A stretch of 46,568 nucleotides of DNA from Streptococcus mitis (lineage in GTDB: Bacteria > Bacillota > Bacilli > Lactobacillales > Streptococcaceae). Each line of letters begins with the position of its first letter. The stretch's first letter is position 1. The notes beneath the pieces were generated by a model. That model ran no database searches. It was not told where the DNA came from and was given only the letters and a program-made list of their open reading frames with translations. The position numbers and the translations under genes were made by a program. The stretch spans positions 1 to 46,568 of the forward strand of contig JAGZLW010000015.1 of NCBI GenBank assembly GCA_018364455.1, in the 5' to 3' direction. Shown piece after piece: positions 16,006 to 24,750 of the stretch.

Positions 16006-17746
16006 CTTCTTCTACTTGTAAGCTGAGTTCCTCTAGTTGTTTGAGAGCTACTGTTGAAGGAGCTTGTGTCATTGGATCAGTTGCTTTGTTGTTCTTAGGA
16101 AAGGCAATGACTTCACGGATATTTTCTTCTCCTGCTAAGAGCATGACAAATCGGTCAAGACCGATAGCCAAACCACCATGTGGTGGGAAACCATAGTCCA
16201 TGGCTTCAAGAAGGAAACCAAACTGGTCATTTGCTTCTTCAGCCGAGAAACCAAGAGCCTTGAACATGCGTTCTTGAAGGTCTTTTTGGTTGATACGAAG
16301 GCTACCACCACCAAGCTCATAACCGTTCAAGACGATATCGTAAGCAATGGCACGAACCTTAGCCAAATCACCTTCTAATTCGTGAGCTGTCTCTTCCTGT
16401 GGAAGGGTAAACGGATGGTGGGCGCTCATGTAGCGACCTTCTTCTTCAGACCATTCAAACATTGGCCAGTCAACCACCCAAAGGAAGTTGAATTTATCGC
16501 CATCAATCAAACCAAGCTCTTTGGCAATACGTCCACGAAGGGCACCGAGTGTTGCATTGGCCACTTCAAGCGTATCCGCCACAAAGAGAACCAAGTCCTT
16601 ATCTTCAAGAGCAAGCGCTGTTGTCAATTCTGCTTGGATGCCTGTCAAGAACTTGGCAACTGGTCCGTTTAATTCTCCATCAACAACCTTGACCCAAGCA
16701 AGACCTTTGGCACCATATTGTTTGGCTACTTCAGTCATCTTGTCGATGTCTTTACGGGAATAGTTGTCCGCAGCGCCTTTAACTACAATTGCTTTTACAG
16801 CAGGTGCTTCTGAAAAGACTTTAAAGTCTACACCTTTGACCACTTCTGTCAAGTCCTGAAGCAACATGTCAAAACGCGTATCAGGCTTGTCAGAACCATA
16901 AAGAGCCATAGCGTCATCATATTTCATACGAGGGAATGGAAGCGTCACTTCGATGCCTTTAGTTTCTTTCATCACGCGCGCAATCAAACCTTCTGTGATA
17001 TCTTGGATTTCTTGCTCAGTAAGGAAAGATGTTTCCAAGTCGACCTGAGTAAACTCAGGCTGGCGATCTCCACGCAAGTCCTCATCACGGAAACATTTGA
17101 CGATTTGGTAGTAGCGGTCAAAACCAGCATTCATCAACAATTGCTTAGTAATTTGTGGACTTTGAGGAAGAGCGTAAAAATGCCCTTTATTAACACGAGA
17201 TGGTACCAAGTAATCACGCGCCCCTTCAGGAGTTGACTTAGAAAGGAATGGTGTCTCCACGTCGATAAACTCCAACTCATCCAAGTAATTTCGGATAGAG
17301 TGGGTCACCTTAGCACGAAGTTTGAGATTTTCCAACATTTCTGGACGACGAAGGTCAAGGTAACGGTAACGCAAACGTGTATCGTCATTAGCCTCAATAC
17401 CATCCTTAATCTCAAATGGGGTTGTCTTAGCTGTATTAAGCACTGTCAGAGCTGTTACGTTTAGCTCAACTGCACCAGTTGGTAACTTATCATTAGCTTG
17501 CTCACGCGCAGCGACCTGACCAGTCACCTCGATAACAAATTCGCTACGAAGGCTTTCAGCTGTTTCCATAACCTCTGCAGATACTTTTTCAGGGTTGATA
17601 ACCAACTGCATGATTCCTTCACGGTCACGAAGATCGATAAAGATCAAACCACCAAGGTCACGACGACGGCCAACCCATCCTTTCAAGGTCATTTCTTGTC
17701 CGATGTGTTCCTCACGAACACGACCAGCATACATACTACGTTTCAT
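15983..17746 (-). CDS. aspS: Aspartyl-tRNA synthetase
   Basis: A 587-residue class II synthetase that charges tRNA-Asp. In order it has the N-terminal OB-fold anticodon domain (about 1-110), motif 2 FRDEDLRGDRQPEFTQ, the bacterial GAD insertion (about 290-410) and motif 3 GLAIGLDRFVMLLAG near the end. This is the bacterial-type AspRS at normal length. GAGGAG lies before the ATG. No T-box leader was seen upstream. Confidence 0.97.
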   Translation of the reverse strand: MKRSMYAGRVREEHIGQEMTLKGWVGRRRDLGGLIFIDLRDREGIMQLVINPEKVSAEVMETAESLRSEFVIEVTGQVAAREQANDKLPTGAVELNVTALTVLNTAKTTPFEIKDGIEANDDTRLRYRYLDLRRPEMLENLKLRAKVTHSIRNYLDELEFIDVETPFLSKSTPEGARDYLVPSRVNKGHFYALPQSPQITKQLLMNAGFDRYYQIVKCFRDEDLRGDRQPEFTQVDLETSFLTEQEIQDITEGLIARVMKETKGIEVTLPFPRMKYDDAMALYGSDKPDTRFDMLLQDLTEVVKGVDFKVFSEAPAVKAIVVKGAADNYSRKDIDKMTEVAKQYGAKGLAWVKVVDGELNGPVAKFLTGIQAELTTALALEDKDLVLFVADTLEVANATLGALRGRIAKELGLIDGDKFNFLWVVDWPMFEWSEEEGRYMSAHHPFTLPQEETAHELEGDLAKVRAIAYDIVLNGYELGGGSLRINQKDLQERMFKALGFSAEEANDQFGFLLEAMDYGFPPHGGLAIGLDRFVMLLAGEENIREVIAFPKNNKATDPMTQAPSTVALKQLEELSLQVEEDETSKTN

Positions 17747-17774
17747 TGTTTCTCTCCTCTTTTATTCTGTTACT

Positions 17775-17783
17775 ATTTTACCA
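17775..17783 (-). promoter_or_regulatory. Extended -10 of the aspS promoter
   Basis: On the minus strand TGGTAAAAT, an extended -10 with no good -35 box. The same ATGGTAAAAT element precedes hisS at 23257-23265. Confidence 0.5.
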
Positions 17784-17871
17784 TAAAAGCGCAGGCTCTT
17801 CATGAAAATCATCAGAAAAGTTTGTCAGTCTTTAAAAATCAAGTGAAGACTCTAAAAATTAACGCCCATAC

Positions 17872-17905
17872 AAAAAGTCCGATGAAGTTCACCGGACTCT
17901 TTTAT
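17872..17905 (-). terminator. Terminator of the eight-gene operon
   Basis: AGTCCGGTGAA and TTCATCGGACT arms with a one-base centre and TTTTT behind, read on the minus strand. It overlaps the last codons of the 76-aa gene. Confidence 0.85.
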
Positions 17906-18132
17906 TTTGAATTGTTGCCTGCTTTACGCTTTTCAGCAATTTCAGCTGCCTTTCGAGGCAAGACAATTTCCGTTGTGTAAGCTGTCCCAAAGCGCCAGAT
18001 ACCGGCAATAGGGGCAAAGACCACTGCTAGATGGCTGTAGAAGAAATCACCCTTGAAGGCATAAGCTAGTGCCCCAATGATGAAAAATAGAACGACTGCC
18101 TGAATCACTGCTAATAAAATTACTCGTTTCAT
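17902..18132 (-). CDS. Hypothetical small membrane protein (76 aa)
   Basis: A 76-residue protein with two hydrophobic stretches (about 4-25 and 32-47) and a basic C-terminal tail (PRKAAEIAEKRKAGNNSK). It is the last gene of the leftward operon, 17 bp after the CPBP protease gene, with a good GGAGGT site. I do not recognise a named family. The operon's terminator begins within its last codons. Confidence 0.75.
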   Translation of the reverse strand: MKRVILLAVIQAVVLFFIIGALAYAFKGDFFYSHLAVVFAPIAGIWRFGTAYTTEIVLPRKAAEIAEKRKAGNNSK

Positions 18133-18149
18133 GTGACCTCCTGACTCTA

Positions 18150-18791
18150 TTATAGCATGAGAATCATCAAAAAGCCGACTAAATTATTCAAAGCGTGGAG
18201 AGAAATACTGTAGACCAGACCTTTTCTGCTAATATAGGCCAAGCCCAAACTAAAACCAAGGCTAAAATAGACAAAAAATTGTTGCACATCACCTGGGAAA
18301 TGAATCAAGGTAAACAGAACACTGGATACCAGAAGAAAAATCAGAGTTTGTTTACTATTGTCCTGCTTAGGAAAGAGATAGCGTGCCAACATCCCTCTAA
18401 AGATAAGTTCTTCCGTCAAAGGAGCAAAAATAACGACCGCAAATAATGAGAAAAGTGGTTGAGACAAGGTCAAGTCTATCGCTATTTGCTGATTTACTGA
18501 AGGATCATTTGGCAAGAAAAACTGGATAACCAGAGATAAGAACCAAACCAAGGCAGGAAGCCAAATAAATCGGTTGAAGCCACTCTTCTCAATACGAACA
18601 GGACCTTTCTGATACCATTTGTAAATACCGTACACATAAACTCCAGCCAAGGCCACATAGAGCAAGGTCACAGCATAGGGTGAAGCGCCTAAGGCAAGCG
18701 ACGTAGTCGCGAGTACCTGAATGCAGCCATAGATGAATAAAAAGGATAGAATGGCTAGAAGAAACCAGCCAAGGTTTTTAAGTAGTTTCAT
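18150..18791 (-). CDS. CPBP-family intramembrane metalloprotease (CAAX/Abi)
   Basis: A 213-residue polytopic protein with the CPBP motifs: PLTEELIFRGML (EE at 127-128 and R132), FTLIHF (H164) and SLHALNN (H199, N203). All catalytic residues of the Rce1-like family are present. In Gram-positive bacteria such proteins often serve bacteriocin self-immunity or peptide processing; here the substrate is unknown. It follows the ABC permease gene by 9 bp with AGGAG upstream, which points to a joint role with the exporter. Confidence 0.9.
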   Translation of the reverse strand: MKLLKNLGWFLLAILSFLFIYGCIQVLATTSLALGASPYAVTLLYVALAGVYVYGIYKWYQKGPVRIEKSGFNRFIWLPALVWFLSLVIQFFLPNDPSVNQQIAIDLTLSQPLFSLFAVVIFAPLTEELIFRGMLARYLFPKQDNSKQTLIFLLVSSVLFTLIHFPGDVQQFFVYFSLGFSLGLAYISRKGLVYSISLHALNNLVGFLMILML

Positions 18792-18800
18792 AAAGTTCTC

Positions 18801-19499
18801 CTATCTTGCTTTATAGCTGTTTTTCAATACAATGAGGTTTGCTATTCCTAACACAAGTACCCAGGCAAGTAACATACCGATATTAGAAAAAGATATTTCC
18901 CCACCTTTTTTATTTAAAAGATTTACAATTGGACCAATAAAAGAGTAATCCAATACTTTTTGAATCGTATCATTTTGAGAAGCAATCATGGGCAAAATAG
19001 AGACAATTAACATAGGAAAGATACTATAGACTTGCGCTTTAGATTGAGTATCTGACACCGCACCGATTAGAAGGTTGAGAAAAATAATACAAATAGTTGC
19101 TAGGAGCAAATAGATAGCATAGGCAAATAAATAACCAGATACATCTACTTTAAGATAGATGGGAAGTACAATCATAGCAACCAACATTATCAAAATAGGT
19201 AGAACGAGCATACTGAAAGTATATTCTATTGCTGTCACACCACTTAGGAGGAGTGATTTAAGATTGCGCTTTTCCTTATCTTCTGCCATCATAATCGATA
19301 CCATATAACCACTTCCCATGCTCAAGACCATCGTCAAGCTAGCAGATAGTAAAAACAGGCTCAATTCTCCATTCTTATTTAATAATGCATTATATAGAAC
19401 AGTCGCTCCAAAAGGCATCAATAGAGTCGCCAACAAAGTTGAATTACTGATAAGAACTTGCACTCTTAACCATAGTAGGGCATTTAATTTTCTAAACAT
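18801..19499 (-). CDS. ABC-2 type transporter permease
   Basis: A 232-residue membrane protein with about six hydrophobic segments and an N-terminus MFRKLNALLWLRVQ typical of ABC-2 exporter permeases. Its start overlaps the ATPase gene by 8 bp, so the pair is translationally coupled. The transported compound is unknown; the gene context suggests peptide export or resistance. Confidence 0.85.
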   Translation of the reverse strand: MFRKLNALLWLRVQVLISNSTLLATLLMPFGATVLYNALLNKNGELSLFLLSASLTMVLSMGSGYMVSIMMAEDKEKRNLKSLLLSGVTAIEYTFSMLVLPILIMLVAMIVLPIYLKVDVSGYLFAYAIYLLLATICIIFLNLLIGAVSDTQSKAQVYSIFPMLIVSILPMIASQNDTIQKVLDYSFIGPIVNLLNKKGGEISFSNIGMLLAWVLVLGIANLIVLKNSYKAR

Positions 19500-20316
19500 C
19501 TAACTTTTCTCCTGTCAATCTGATAAAGATTTCTTCTAAAGTTGGCTCACAAGAGTGGACCACCATCAAATCTGTCGTGTCTAAATGTGGTAATTCTTCA
19601 AACGGAACTATCTGTTCTCGTCCGTCGTTATAAACCACACGTACCTTCTTATCCACATGGTACTTCTGGATAATATCTTGCGGACTTCCATACTCTATTA
19701 AATTCCCCTTATTCAAAAGAGATAAGCGATCACAAAGCAGAGTTGCTTCATTCATATCATGCGTGGTCAGAAAGATAGTTGTCCCCGCCTGCTTTAATTC
19801 TTGAAGTAGGGTATGAATCATCTTAGATGTTGTAGGGTCTAAGCCACTGGTTGGCTCATCAAGGAAGAGAATCTTAGGAGCATTCAGAAGGGCACGAGCC
19901 AAGAACATTCGTTGTTTCATTCCTGTAGATAGTTTTTCTGCGATAATATCTTTAGCATCTGCCAATCCAACCTGTTGAAGCACCTGAACTACTCTATCTG
20001 ACTTGAGACCATATAACTTAGCGTAAATGAGAAGATTTTTGTAAAGACTCATCTTTTCATAAAAACCACTACCATCACTAACAATACCAATTTGTTCCAA
20101 ATCATTTGAGGTTAAATCTTGAGAATTCTTGCCTAACAAAACTGTTTTACCTTGATCTGCAGCCAACTGACCTGTCAAGACGTTTATCATGGTTGTTTTA
20201 CCTGAGCCAGAAGGGCCAAGAAAACCAAAGATTTCACCCTCCTTAATCTCAAAAGAAATCTGATAAAGAGCTTTTTTGCTCCCAAAACTTTTGCTTACAT
20301 TTTCAACACGAATCAT
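19492..20316 (-). CDS. ABC transporter ATP-binding protein
   Basis: A 274-residue ATPase with Walker A GPSGSGKT (about 34-41), signature LSTGMKQR (129-136), Walker B ILFLDEP (149-155) and the switch histidine in LTTHD. The signature has LSTGM instead of LSGGQ, as in drug/peptide exporter ATPases of the DrrA/BcrA type. The C-terminal 60 residues (KVRVVYNDGREQIVPF and on) form the extra domain seen in that group. It pairs with the permease that overlaps its 3' end. Confidence 0.93.
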   Translation of the reverse strand: MIRVENVSKSFGSKKALYQISFEIKEGEIFGFLGPSGSGKTTMINVLTGQLAADQGKTVLLGKNSQDLTSNDLEQIGIVSDGSGFYEKMSLYKNLLIYAKLYGLKSDRVVQVLQQVGLADAKDIIAEKLSTGMKQRMFLARALLNAPKILFLDEPTSGLDPTTSKMIHTLLQELKQAGTTIFLTTHDMNEATLLCDRLSLLNKGNLIEYGSPQDIIQKYHVDKKVRVVYNDGREQIVPFEELPHLDTTDLMVVHSCEPTLEEIFIRLTGEKLDV

Positions 20317-20326
20317 AGAAACTCCT

Positions 20327-21073
20327 TTATTTAAAATAACGTTTCACCATAGGCAACTGCATCACACCAATATAAATATGGATCGCTCCTACCAGCAAGA
20401 AAGCTAGTAACTGAATCTCTCCTGTCAGCAAGGAAAAGAGAGCAATCAAAAAGTAGAGACCTGGCAAGACATATTGGTTTAATTGGAATAAAATTCGAAA
20501 ACTCTGTTCCAAATTAGCCTGGCGCTCCCCCTCATCGTAAGAATTGACATAGTCTAAATAATCCTTTGGTGTAGAGAAAAATGCCAAATCAAACTGACGA
20601 ACAATCGCAATAGTCTTATAAAAATATTTTTGAGCATTAAAAATCAATACTAATCCCAAAAAAGAAAGAGGTAAGATTAGATTGCTTCTATCTAGTACAA
20701 TCACTTCACTTCCTGAAATAAAGAGAGCCAATAAAATCGCTACACTTGTAATATGAAAAGCAATAGTTCCAAACTCAAGATTACGATTCATTTGCACATA
20801 ATAGGTTTCATTCAGATCATCGTCCATTTCCTCTTGATACAAGGAGTGAAATTTTCTGCTTTTCTTTAAGAAATTGAAAGTCAAAAGAATGCTAATGAAA
20901 CCTATCAATAAACAAATAGCTGATATCCATGGTATCAAGACTTTTGCATCTAAAATAATTTCGTGGGATTCGGTAGCAGCCTTAAACATCCCTACAAAAC
21001 CGCCCAAGAAACCTCCAAAGACAACAGACATTAAAAATAACAATCCACCTTTATTTTTCTTTTTCATTTTCAT
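20327..21073 (-). CDS. DUF3169-family membrane protein
   Basis: A 248-residue protein with six likely membrane segments in three pairs and a lysine-rich start (MKMKKKNKGG). It matches my memory of DUF3169, a Firmicutes family of unknown function that recurs next to XRE regulators and ABC exporters. It overlaps the upstream 66-aa gene by 4 bp (ATGA) and precedes the ABC ATPase gene by 10 bp. No enzymatic motif was seen. Confidence 0.7.
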   Translation of the reverse strand: MKMKKKNKGGLLFLMSVVFGGFLGGFVGMFKAATESHEIILDAKVLIPWISAICLLIGFISILLTFNFLKKSRKFHSLYQEEMDDDLNETYYVQMNRNLEFGTIAFHITSVAILLALFISGSEVIVLDRSNLILPLSFLGLVLIFNAQKYFYKTIAIVRQFDLAFFSTPKDYLDYVNSYDEGERQANLEQSFRILFQLNQYVLPGLYFLIALFSLLTGEIQLLAFLLVGAIHIYIGVMQLPMVKRYFK

Positions 21074-21270
21074 TCTCCTTTTTCACTTGCTAAATTGTTT
21101 GCTTTCTTTTCAATCCAGTCAACGACTGGGATGAGGGCAAAGTAAGCCCAAACAAATTGGTCGCTGTAATAGAGATCAAACCATCCTAGATTTGTTCCAA
21201 TTAGTAGAAATACGCTGACTAATAGAGCTATGGCAACTACATAATAGATCACTTTATACTTGTTCATCAC
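21070..21270 (-). CDS. Hypothetical small membrane protein (66 aa)
   Basis: A 66-residue protein with two hydrophobic segments (about 7-25 and 39-52) and a charged end (WIEKKANNLASEKGE). It overlaps its neighbours on both sides by 4 bp, so it is translated as part of the XRE/DUF3169 unit. I do not recognise a defined family. Confidence 0.75.
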   Translation of the reverse strand: MMNKYKVIYYVVAIALLVSVFLLIGTNLGWFDLYYSDQFVWAYFALIPVVDWIEKKANNLASEKGE

Positions 21271-21473
21271 TCGTCCTCCTCCAAGCGAAATACCGATTCG
21301 ACTGTTTCGTTGAAAATCTGAGATATTTTCAAGGCAATCACAACGGACGGGGTGTATTCGTCCCGTTCTAATAGGCTGATGGTCTGTCTGGAAACCCCTG
21401 CCAGTTTGGCTAGGTCGGTTTGATTAAGACCATCGCGAGCTCGAAGCTCTTTTAGACGATTTTTAAGTTGCAT
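21267..21473 (-). CDS. XRE-family transcriptional regulator (68 aa)
   Basis: A minimal Cro/C1-type HTH protein: LKELRARDGLNQTDLAKLAG, then VSRQTISLLERDEYTPS, then a short helical tail. It is the compact type that usually governs its own membrane-protein operon. I take the ATG at 21473, which has AGGTG 9 bases upstream, rather than the GTG three codons earlier. It overlaps the 66-aa membrane protein gene by 4 bp. The inverted repeat over the operon promoter at 21853-21878 is its likely operator (inference). Confidence 0.9.
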   Translation of the reverse strand: MQLKNRLKELRARDGLNQTDLAKLAGVSRQTISLLERDEYTPSVVIALKISQIFNETVESVFRLEEDE

Positions 21474-21482
21474 GTTACACAC

Positions 21483-21797
21483 CTACTCTCCGTCAAATTC
21501 AACTGTCTGGATATCCTCAATGCGTTGTAGTTTGAATTTTTCTTTTCCTTTTTTATTAACACGGCGTAGCTTGACCCATTCCTCATCAACATCCACAACT
21601 TCCCAGTTATCTGTTCCAAAAACTTGTCCAACGATTGTCGGTGTTTTCCCAATCAATTCTTTTAATAATCTTGACATTTCTTTATTTCCTTTCTGTTTTT
21701 GCTCAATTCTTTTGATTTTATTCTCCAGTTTCTTGACCTTTTGGGAATGGTAGATATAATACATAATCACAAGAGGTACAAATCCTAATGCCCACAT
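21483..21797 (-). CDS. Hypothetical membrane-anchored small protein (104 aa)
   Basis: A 104-residue protein with an N-terminal hydrophobic segment (WALGFVPLVIMYYIY), a basic coiled-coil-like stretch (VKKLENKIKRIEQKQKGNKEM) and a soluble part rich in Val/Asp/Lys (GQVFGTDNWEVVDVDEEWVKLRRV) that looks like a small beta barrel. It is the first gene of the operon and has a near-perfect promoter. I do not recognise its function. A regulator-sequestering or sensing role is possible because it directly precedes the XRE gene. Confidence 0.75.
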   Translation of the reverse strand: MWALGFVPLVIMYYIYHSQKVKKLENKIKRIEQKQKGNKEMSRLLKELIGKTPTIVGQVFGTDNWEVVDVDEEWVKLRRVNKKGKEKFKLQRIEDIQTVEFDGE

Positions 21798-21833
21798 AAT
21801 CGTTCCTTTCTACTTTTCTCTTAACTTGAATTT

Positions 21834-21878
21834 ATTGTAACACATCTTTTTCTTTTTGACAAGCATATTTGTCAAAAA
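21834..21878 (-). promoter_or_regulatory. Promoter with overlapping inverted repeat for the eight-gene operon
   Basis: On the minus strand TTGTCA, 17 bp, then TACAAT (21834-21839). The -35 lies within a perfect inverted repeat TTTTTGACAA-N6-TTGTCAAAAA (21853-21878). A further TTTTTGTCA copy follows at about 21888-21896. The layout suggests a repressor operator. Confidence 0.8.
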
Positions 21879-21907
21879 GTTTATGATTTTTGTCATTTTG
21901 TAAAAGA

Positions 21908-21936
21908 AAAAGGTCAGGAGTAAAATCCTGACCAGT
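21908..21936 (-). terminator. Terminator of hisS
   Basis: GGTCAGGA-N6-TCCTGACC followed on the minus strand by TTTTTCTTTT, 10 bp after the hisS stop. Confidence 0.9.
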
Positions 21937-21946
21937 TTATCTACTA

Positions 21947-23227
21947 TTAAAAGCCTAATTTTTCAAAGATTTCTGAGAAGTTTTGGCTGATTGCATCAAG
22001 TGACACTTGCACTTCTTCTCGTGTTTGGTTGTTCTTGACCGTTACTTGTCCGCTTTCGACTTCGCTTTCTCCGAGGGTGATGAGGGTCTTAGCCGCAAAG
22101 ACATCGGCTGACTTGAACTGAGCTTTGAGTTTACGGTTGAGGTAATCACGCTCTGCTTTGAAACCTTGTTGGCGAAGAGCCTGTACTAGTTCTAGAGCTT
22201 TGACATTTGCTCCATCTCCCAAGACTGCGATATAGACATCTAGGGCGTTTTCGATAGGGAGAGACACACCTTGCTTTTCAAGAATGAGAAGCAGGCGCTC
22301 TACACCAAGTCCAAAACCAAATCCAGCAGTTTCAGGGCCTCCAAAATAAGACACCAGACCATCGTAACGACCACCCGCACAGACTGTCAGATCATTGCCC
22401 TCAATCTCAGTGATGAATTCGAAAATGGTGTGGTTGTAGTAGTCCAGACCACGCACCATATTGGTATCGATGATATAGTCTACTCCAAGATTTTCCAACA
22501 TCTGACGCACAGCATCAAAATGAGCTTGGCTTTCTTCATCAAGGAAGTCTAAGATAGACGGTGCATTCTCTACTGCCACCTTGTCTTCTTTTTCCTTAGA
22601 GTCCAAGACACGGAGAGGATTTTCCTCCAAGCGACGTTGGCTATCCTTAGACAAGGTCTCCTTGAGCGGTGTCAAATAGTCAATCAAGGCTTGACGGTAA
22701 GCCGCACGGCTCTCAGGATTTCCAAGAGTGTTAAGATGTAATTTGACACCTTGGATACCGATTTCTTTCAAGAAGTGGGCTGCCATCGCAATCGTTTCCA
22801 CATCGGTAGCTGGATTGCTAGAGCCAAAACACTCAACACCAATCTGATGGAACTGGCGCAAACGCCCTGCCTGTGGACGCTCATAGCGGAACATAGGGCC
22901 CATGTAGTAGAACTTACTTGGCTTTTGCACTTCTGGGGCAAAGAGTTTATTTTCCACATAGGAACGGACAACGGGCGCAGTTCCTTCTGGACGGAGGGTA
23001 ATATGGCGGTCACCCTTGTCATAGAAATCATACATTTCCTTGGTTACGATATCGGTTGTATCTCCGACAGAGCGACTGATAACCTCGTAATGCTCAAAAA
23101 TAGGCGTGCGCACTTCTGCATAGTTATAGCGCTTGAAAATCTCACGGGCAAAGCCCTCAACGTACTGCCATTTGGCAGATTCAGCAGGTAAAATATCCTG
23201 CGTTCCTTTTGGTTTTTGTAATTTCAT
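21947..23227 (-). CDS. hisS: Histidyl-tRNA synthetase
   Basis: A 426-residue class II synthetase that charges tRNA-His. Seen are the N-terminal KGTQDILP, motif 2 FRYERPQAGRLRQFHQIG, the histidine-specific motifs RGLDYYNHTIFE and CAGGRYDGL, motif 3 GFGFGLGVERLLL, and the C-terminal anticodon domain. Normal length. AGAGGA lies about 9 bases before the ATG. It has its own extended -10 (TGGTAAAAT at 23257-23265) and no visible T-box leader. BOX element 2 fills the space upstream. Confidence 0.97.
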   Translation of the reverse strand: MKLQKPKGTQDILPAESAKWQYVEGFAREIFKRYNYAEVRTPIFEHYEVISRSVGDTTDIVTKEMYDFYDKGDRHITLRPEGTAPVVRSYVENKLFAPEVQKPSKFYYMGPMFRYERPQAGRLRQFHQIGVECFGSSNPATDVETIAMAAHFLKEIGIQGVKLHLNTLGNPESRAAYRQALIDYLTPLKETLSKDSQRRLEENPLRVLDSKEKEDKVAVENAPSILDFLDEESQAHFDAVRQMLENLGVDYIIDTNMVRGLDYYNHTIFEFITEIEGNDLTVCAGGRYDGLVSYFGGPETAGFGFGLGVERLLLILEKQGVSLPIENALDVYIAVLGDGANVKALELVQALRQQGFKAERDYLNRKLKAQFKSADVFAAKTLITLGESEVESGQVTVKNNQTREEVQVSLDAISQNFSEIFEKLGF

Positions 23228-23256
23228 AGGGAATCCTCTTTAAACTTAATAGTCTT

Positions 23257-23265
23257 ATTTTACCA
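23257..23265 (-). promoter_or_regulatory. Extended -10 of the hisS promoter
   Basis: TGGTAAAAT on the minus strand, inside the same TATGGTAAAAT string seen before aspS. The -35 box is poor in both. Confidence 0.5.
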
Positions 23266-23305
23266 TAAATAGAGGGATTAAAACAGTAAGAAAAAAATTA
23301 GGATT

Positions 23306-23459
23306 TATACTCAATGAAAATCAAAAAGCAAACTAGGAAGTTAGCCGCAGGTTGCTCAAAACAGTGTTTTGAGGTTGTGGATAGAACTGACGAAGTCAGT
23401 AACCATATCTACGGCAAGGCGACGTTGACGTGGTTTGAAGAGATTTTCGAAGAGTATTA
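23306..23459 (-). repeat. BOX element 2 (boxA-boxB-boxC)
   Basis: It runs from TATACTCAATGAAAATCAAA to GATTTTCGAAGAGTATTA with one boxB copy (GAACTGACGAAGTCAGT region). Its last bases 23457-23459 form the TAA stop of the MFS gene. Confidence 0.95.
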
Positions 23460-24704
23460 GATATCATTTTTGAGATTAAGACCTGTCAAAAGAATAGCTA
23501 GCAAGGAAAGACCAATAAATAGCATCCAAGTCAACTGTATATTCCATACAGCTACAAGTGAAAAACAGGCTGTTCCCACAGGTATGGATAAGGTGAACAA
23601 TAAACCTAAAAAATTACTGGTACGAGCTAGAACCTCTGGAGCTAGATTTTTCAGGAGCATGGCACTAATCTTTGGTTGAACTTTACCAGACACATACAGA
23701 GTTGAACAGAGAAATAGTAAACCAAGTACGACTTGGTTGAATAAATTAGCTAGACCAACTAGACTGAGTCCTACGGTCACCCACATCATCAATCTAGGCA
23801 AGGACTGCTTCCCAAAATAATCATTGCCCGTAAGGCTACTGATGATGATTGCTAACAAAGCACAGAATTGACTGATAAATAATGCCTCTGTGTAAGAAAA
23901 GTCCAAAAGAGAATGGCTCAAAAAGAAGATGTTATAGATGCTTCCTAAAGCGCCACCCAAGGCATTGATAAGTAAGACAGCAAAGATCATGAATCCAAAG
24001 TTTTTCTGTCCACCTTTAAGAAAAACGAGACGTAAATTTCGATAAATCGTTAGGAACTGCTCTTTGATCGGAAGCTTCTCATTTTTCAGTGATTCACCAT
24101 CAGCAGATGACATTGACAGGCTCAATTTGCTTTTTCCTAAAAAGAGGATAACGGCTGATACTAGGAAAAAACAGGCATTGATTCCCGCAACGAGGGAAAA
24201 ATTGTTGACCGATAGCCCTAAGAGCCAGACTCCAAAAGCTTGACCACCAATAGCTGAAATATAGGTAATGAACTGGGAAAAAGAGTAAGCCTCCATCAAA
24301 TCATCTTCAGCTACTTTTTCCTTAATGAGAGGCATGCGCAAACCACCTGCAAAATCACTGATGACATCACTAATGACATTAATTAAACACAGGCTAGAAA
24401 AGGCAAAGAGACTAGCTTGCTGAACAACTAGGGCTGCTAGAAAAAATAAAACCGCCTGAAACAAACCGCTATAGACCATCCATTTGACCTTGGCCCTCGT
24501 GTAATCTGCCCGAATCCCTACAAAAACTGTAAAGAGAGTCGGAAGAAGCATGACAATATTCGCCATAGCAACAGCAAAGGAGGCTTGTGGCAGGGTCGAT
24601 GCATAGACGATAAAGACCAGGTTGAAAATCGAAGCACCAAAAGCATTGAAGAAGCGTGATAAAGTCAAGAGTCGATACGCTTGATTTCTAAACAATAGTT
24701 TCAT
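23457..24704 (-). CDS. MFS transporter, multidrug/macrolide-efflux-like
   Basis: A 415-residue major facilitator protein with about twelve hydrophobic segments and a long central loop (KSKLSLSMSSADGESLKNEK) between helices 6 and 7. The general fold resembles MefA-type and other proton-driven exporters, but no substrate can be read from sequence. The ATG has AAGGGAG upstream and an extended -10 promoter (TGCTATACT). An Rgg-type regulator gene lies directly upstream on the same strand, so it may control this transporter. The last codons run into BOX element 2, which provides the stop. Confidence 0.87.
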   Translation of the reverse strand: MKLLFRNQAYRLLTLSRFFNAFGASIFNLVFIVYASTLPQASFAVAMANIVMLLPTLFTVFVGIRADYTRAKVKWMVYSGLFQAVLFFLAALVVQQASLFAFSSLCLINVISDVISDFAGGLRMPLIKEKVAEDDLMEAYSFSQFITYISAIGGQAFGVWLLGLSVNNFSLVAGINACFFLVSAVILFLGKSKLSLSMSSADGESLKNEKLPIKEQFLTIYRNLRLVFLKGGQKNFGFMIFAVLLINALGGALGSIYNIFFLSHSLLDFSYTEALFISQFCALLAIIISSLTGNDYFGKQSLPRLMMWVTVGLSLVGLANLFNQVVLGLLFLCSTLYVSGKVQPKISAMLLKNLAPEVLARTSNFLGLLFTLSIPVGTACFSLVAVWNIQLTWMLFIGLSLLAILLTGLNLKNDI

Positions 24705-24750
24705 AGGTAATCTCCCTTCTTGTTCGAAGTTCTATATGAAGTCTGACTAT

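Noticed and set aside
17747..17871. Possible T-box leader before aspS
   Set aside because: No conserved T-box core or terminator/antiterminator pair; likewise none before hisS.
22751..23191. 146-codon ORF antisense to hisS
   Set aside because: Mirror of conserved synthetase motifs; no start signal.
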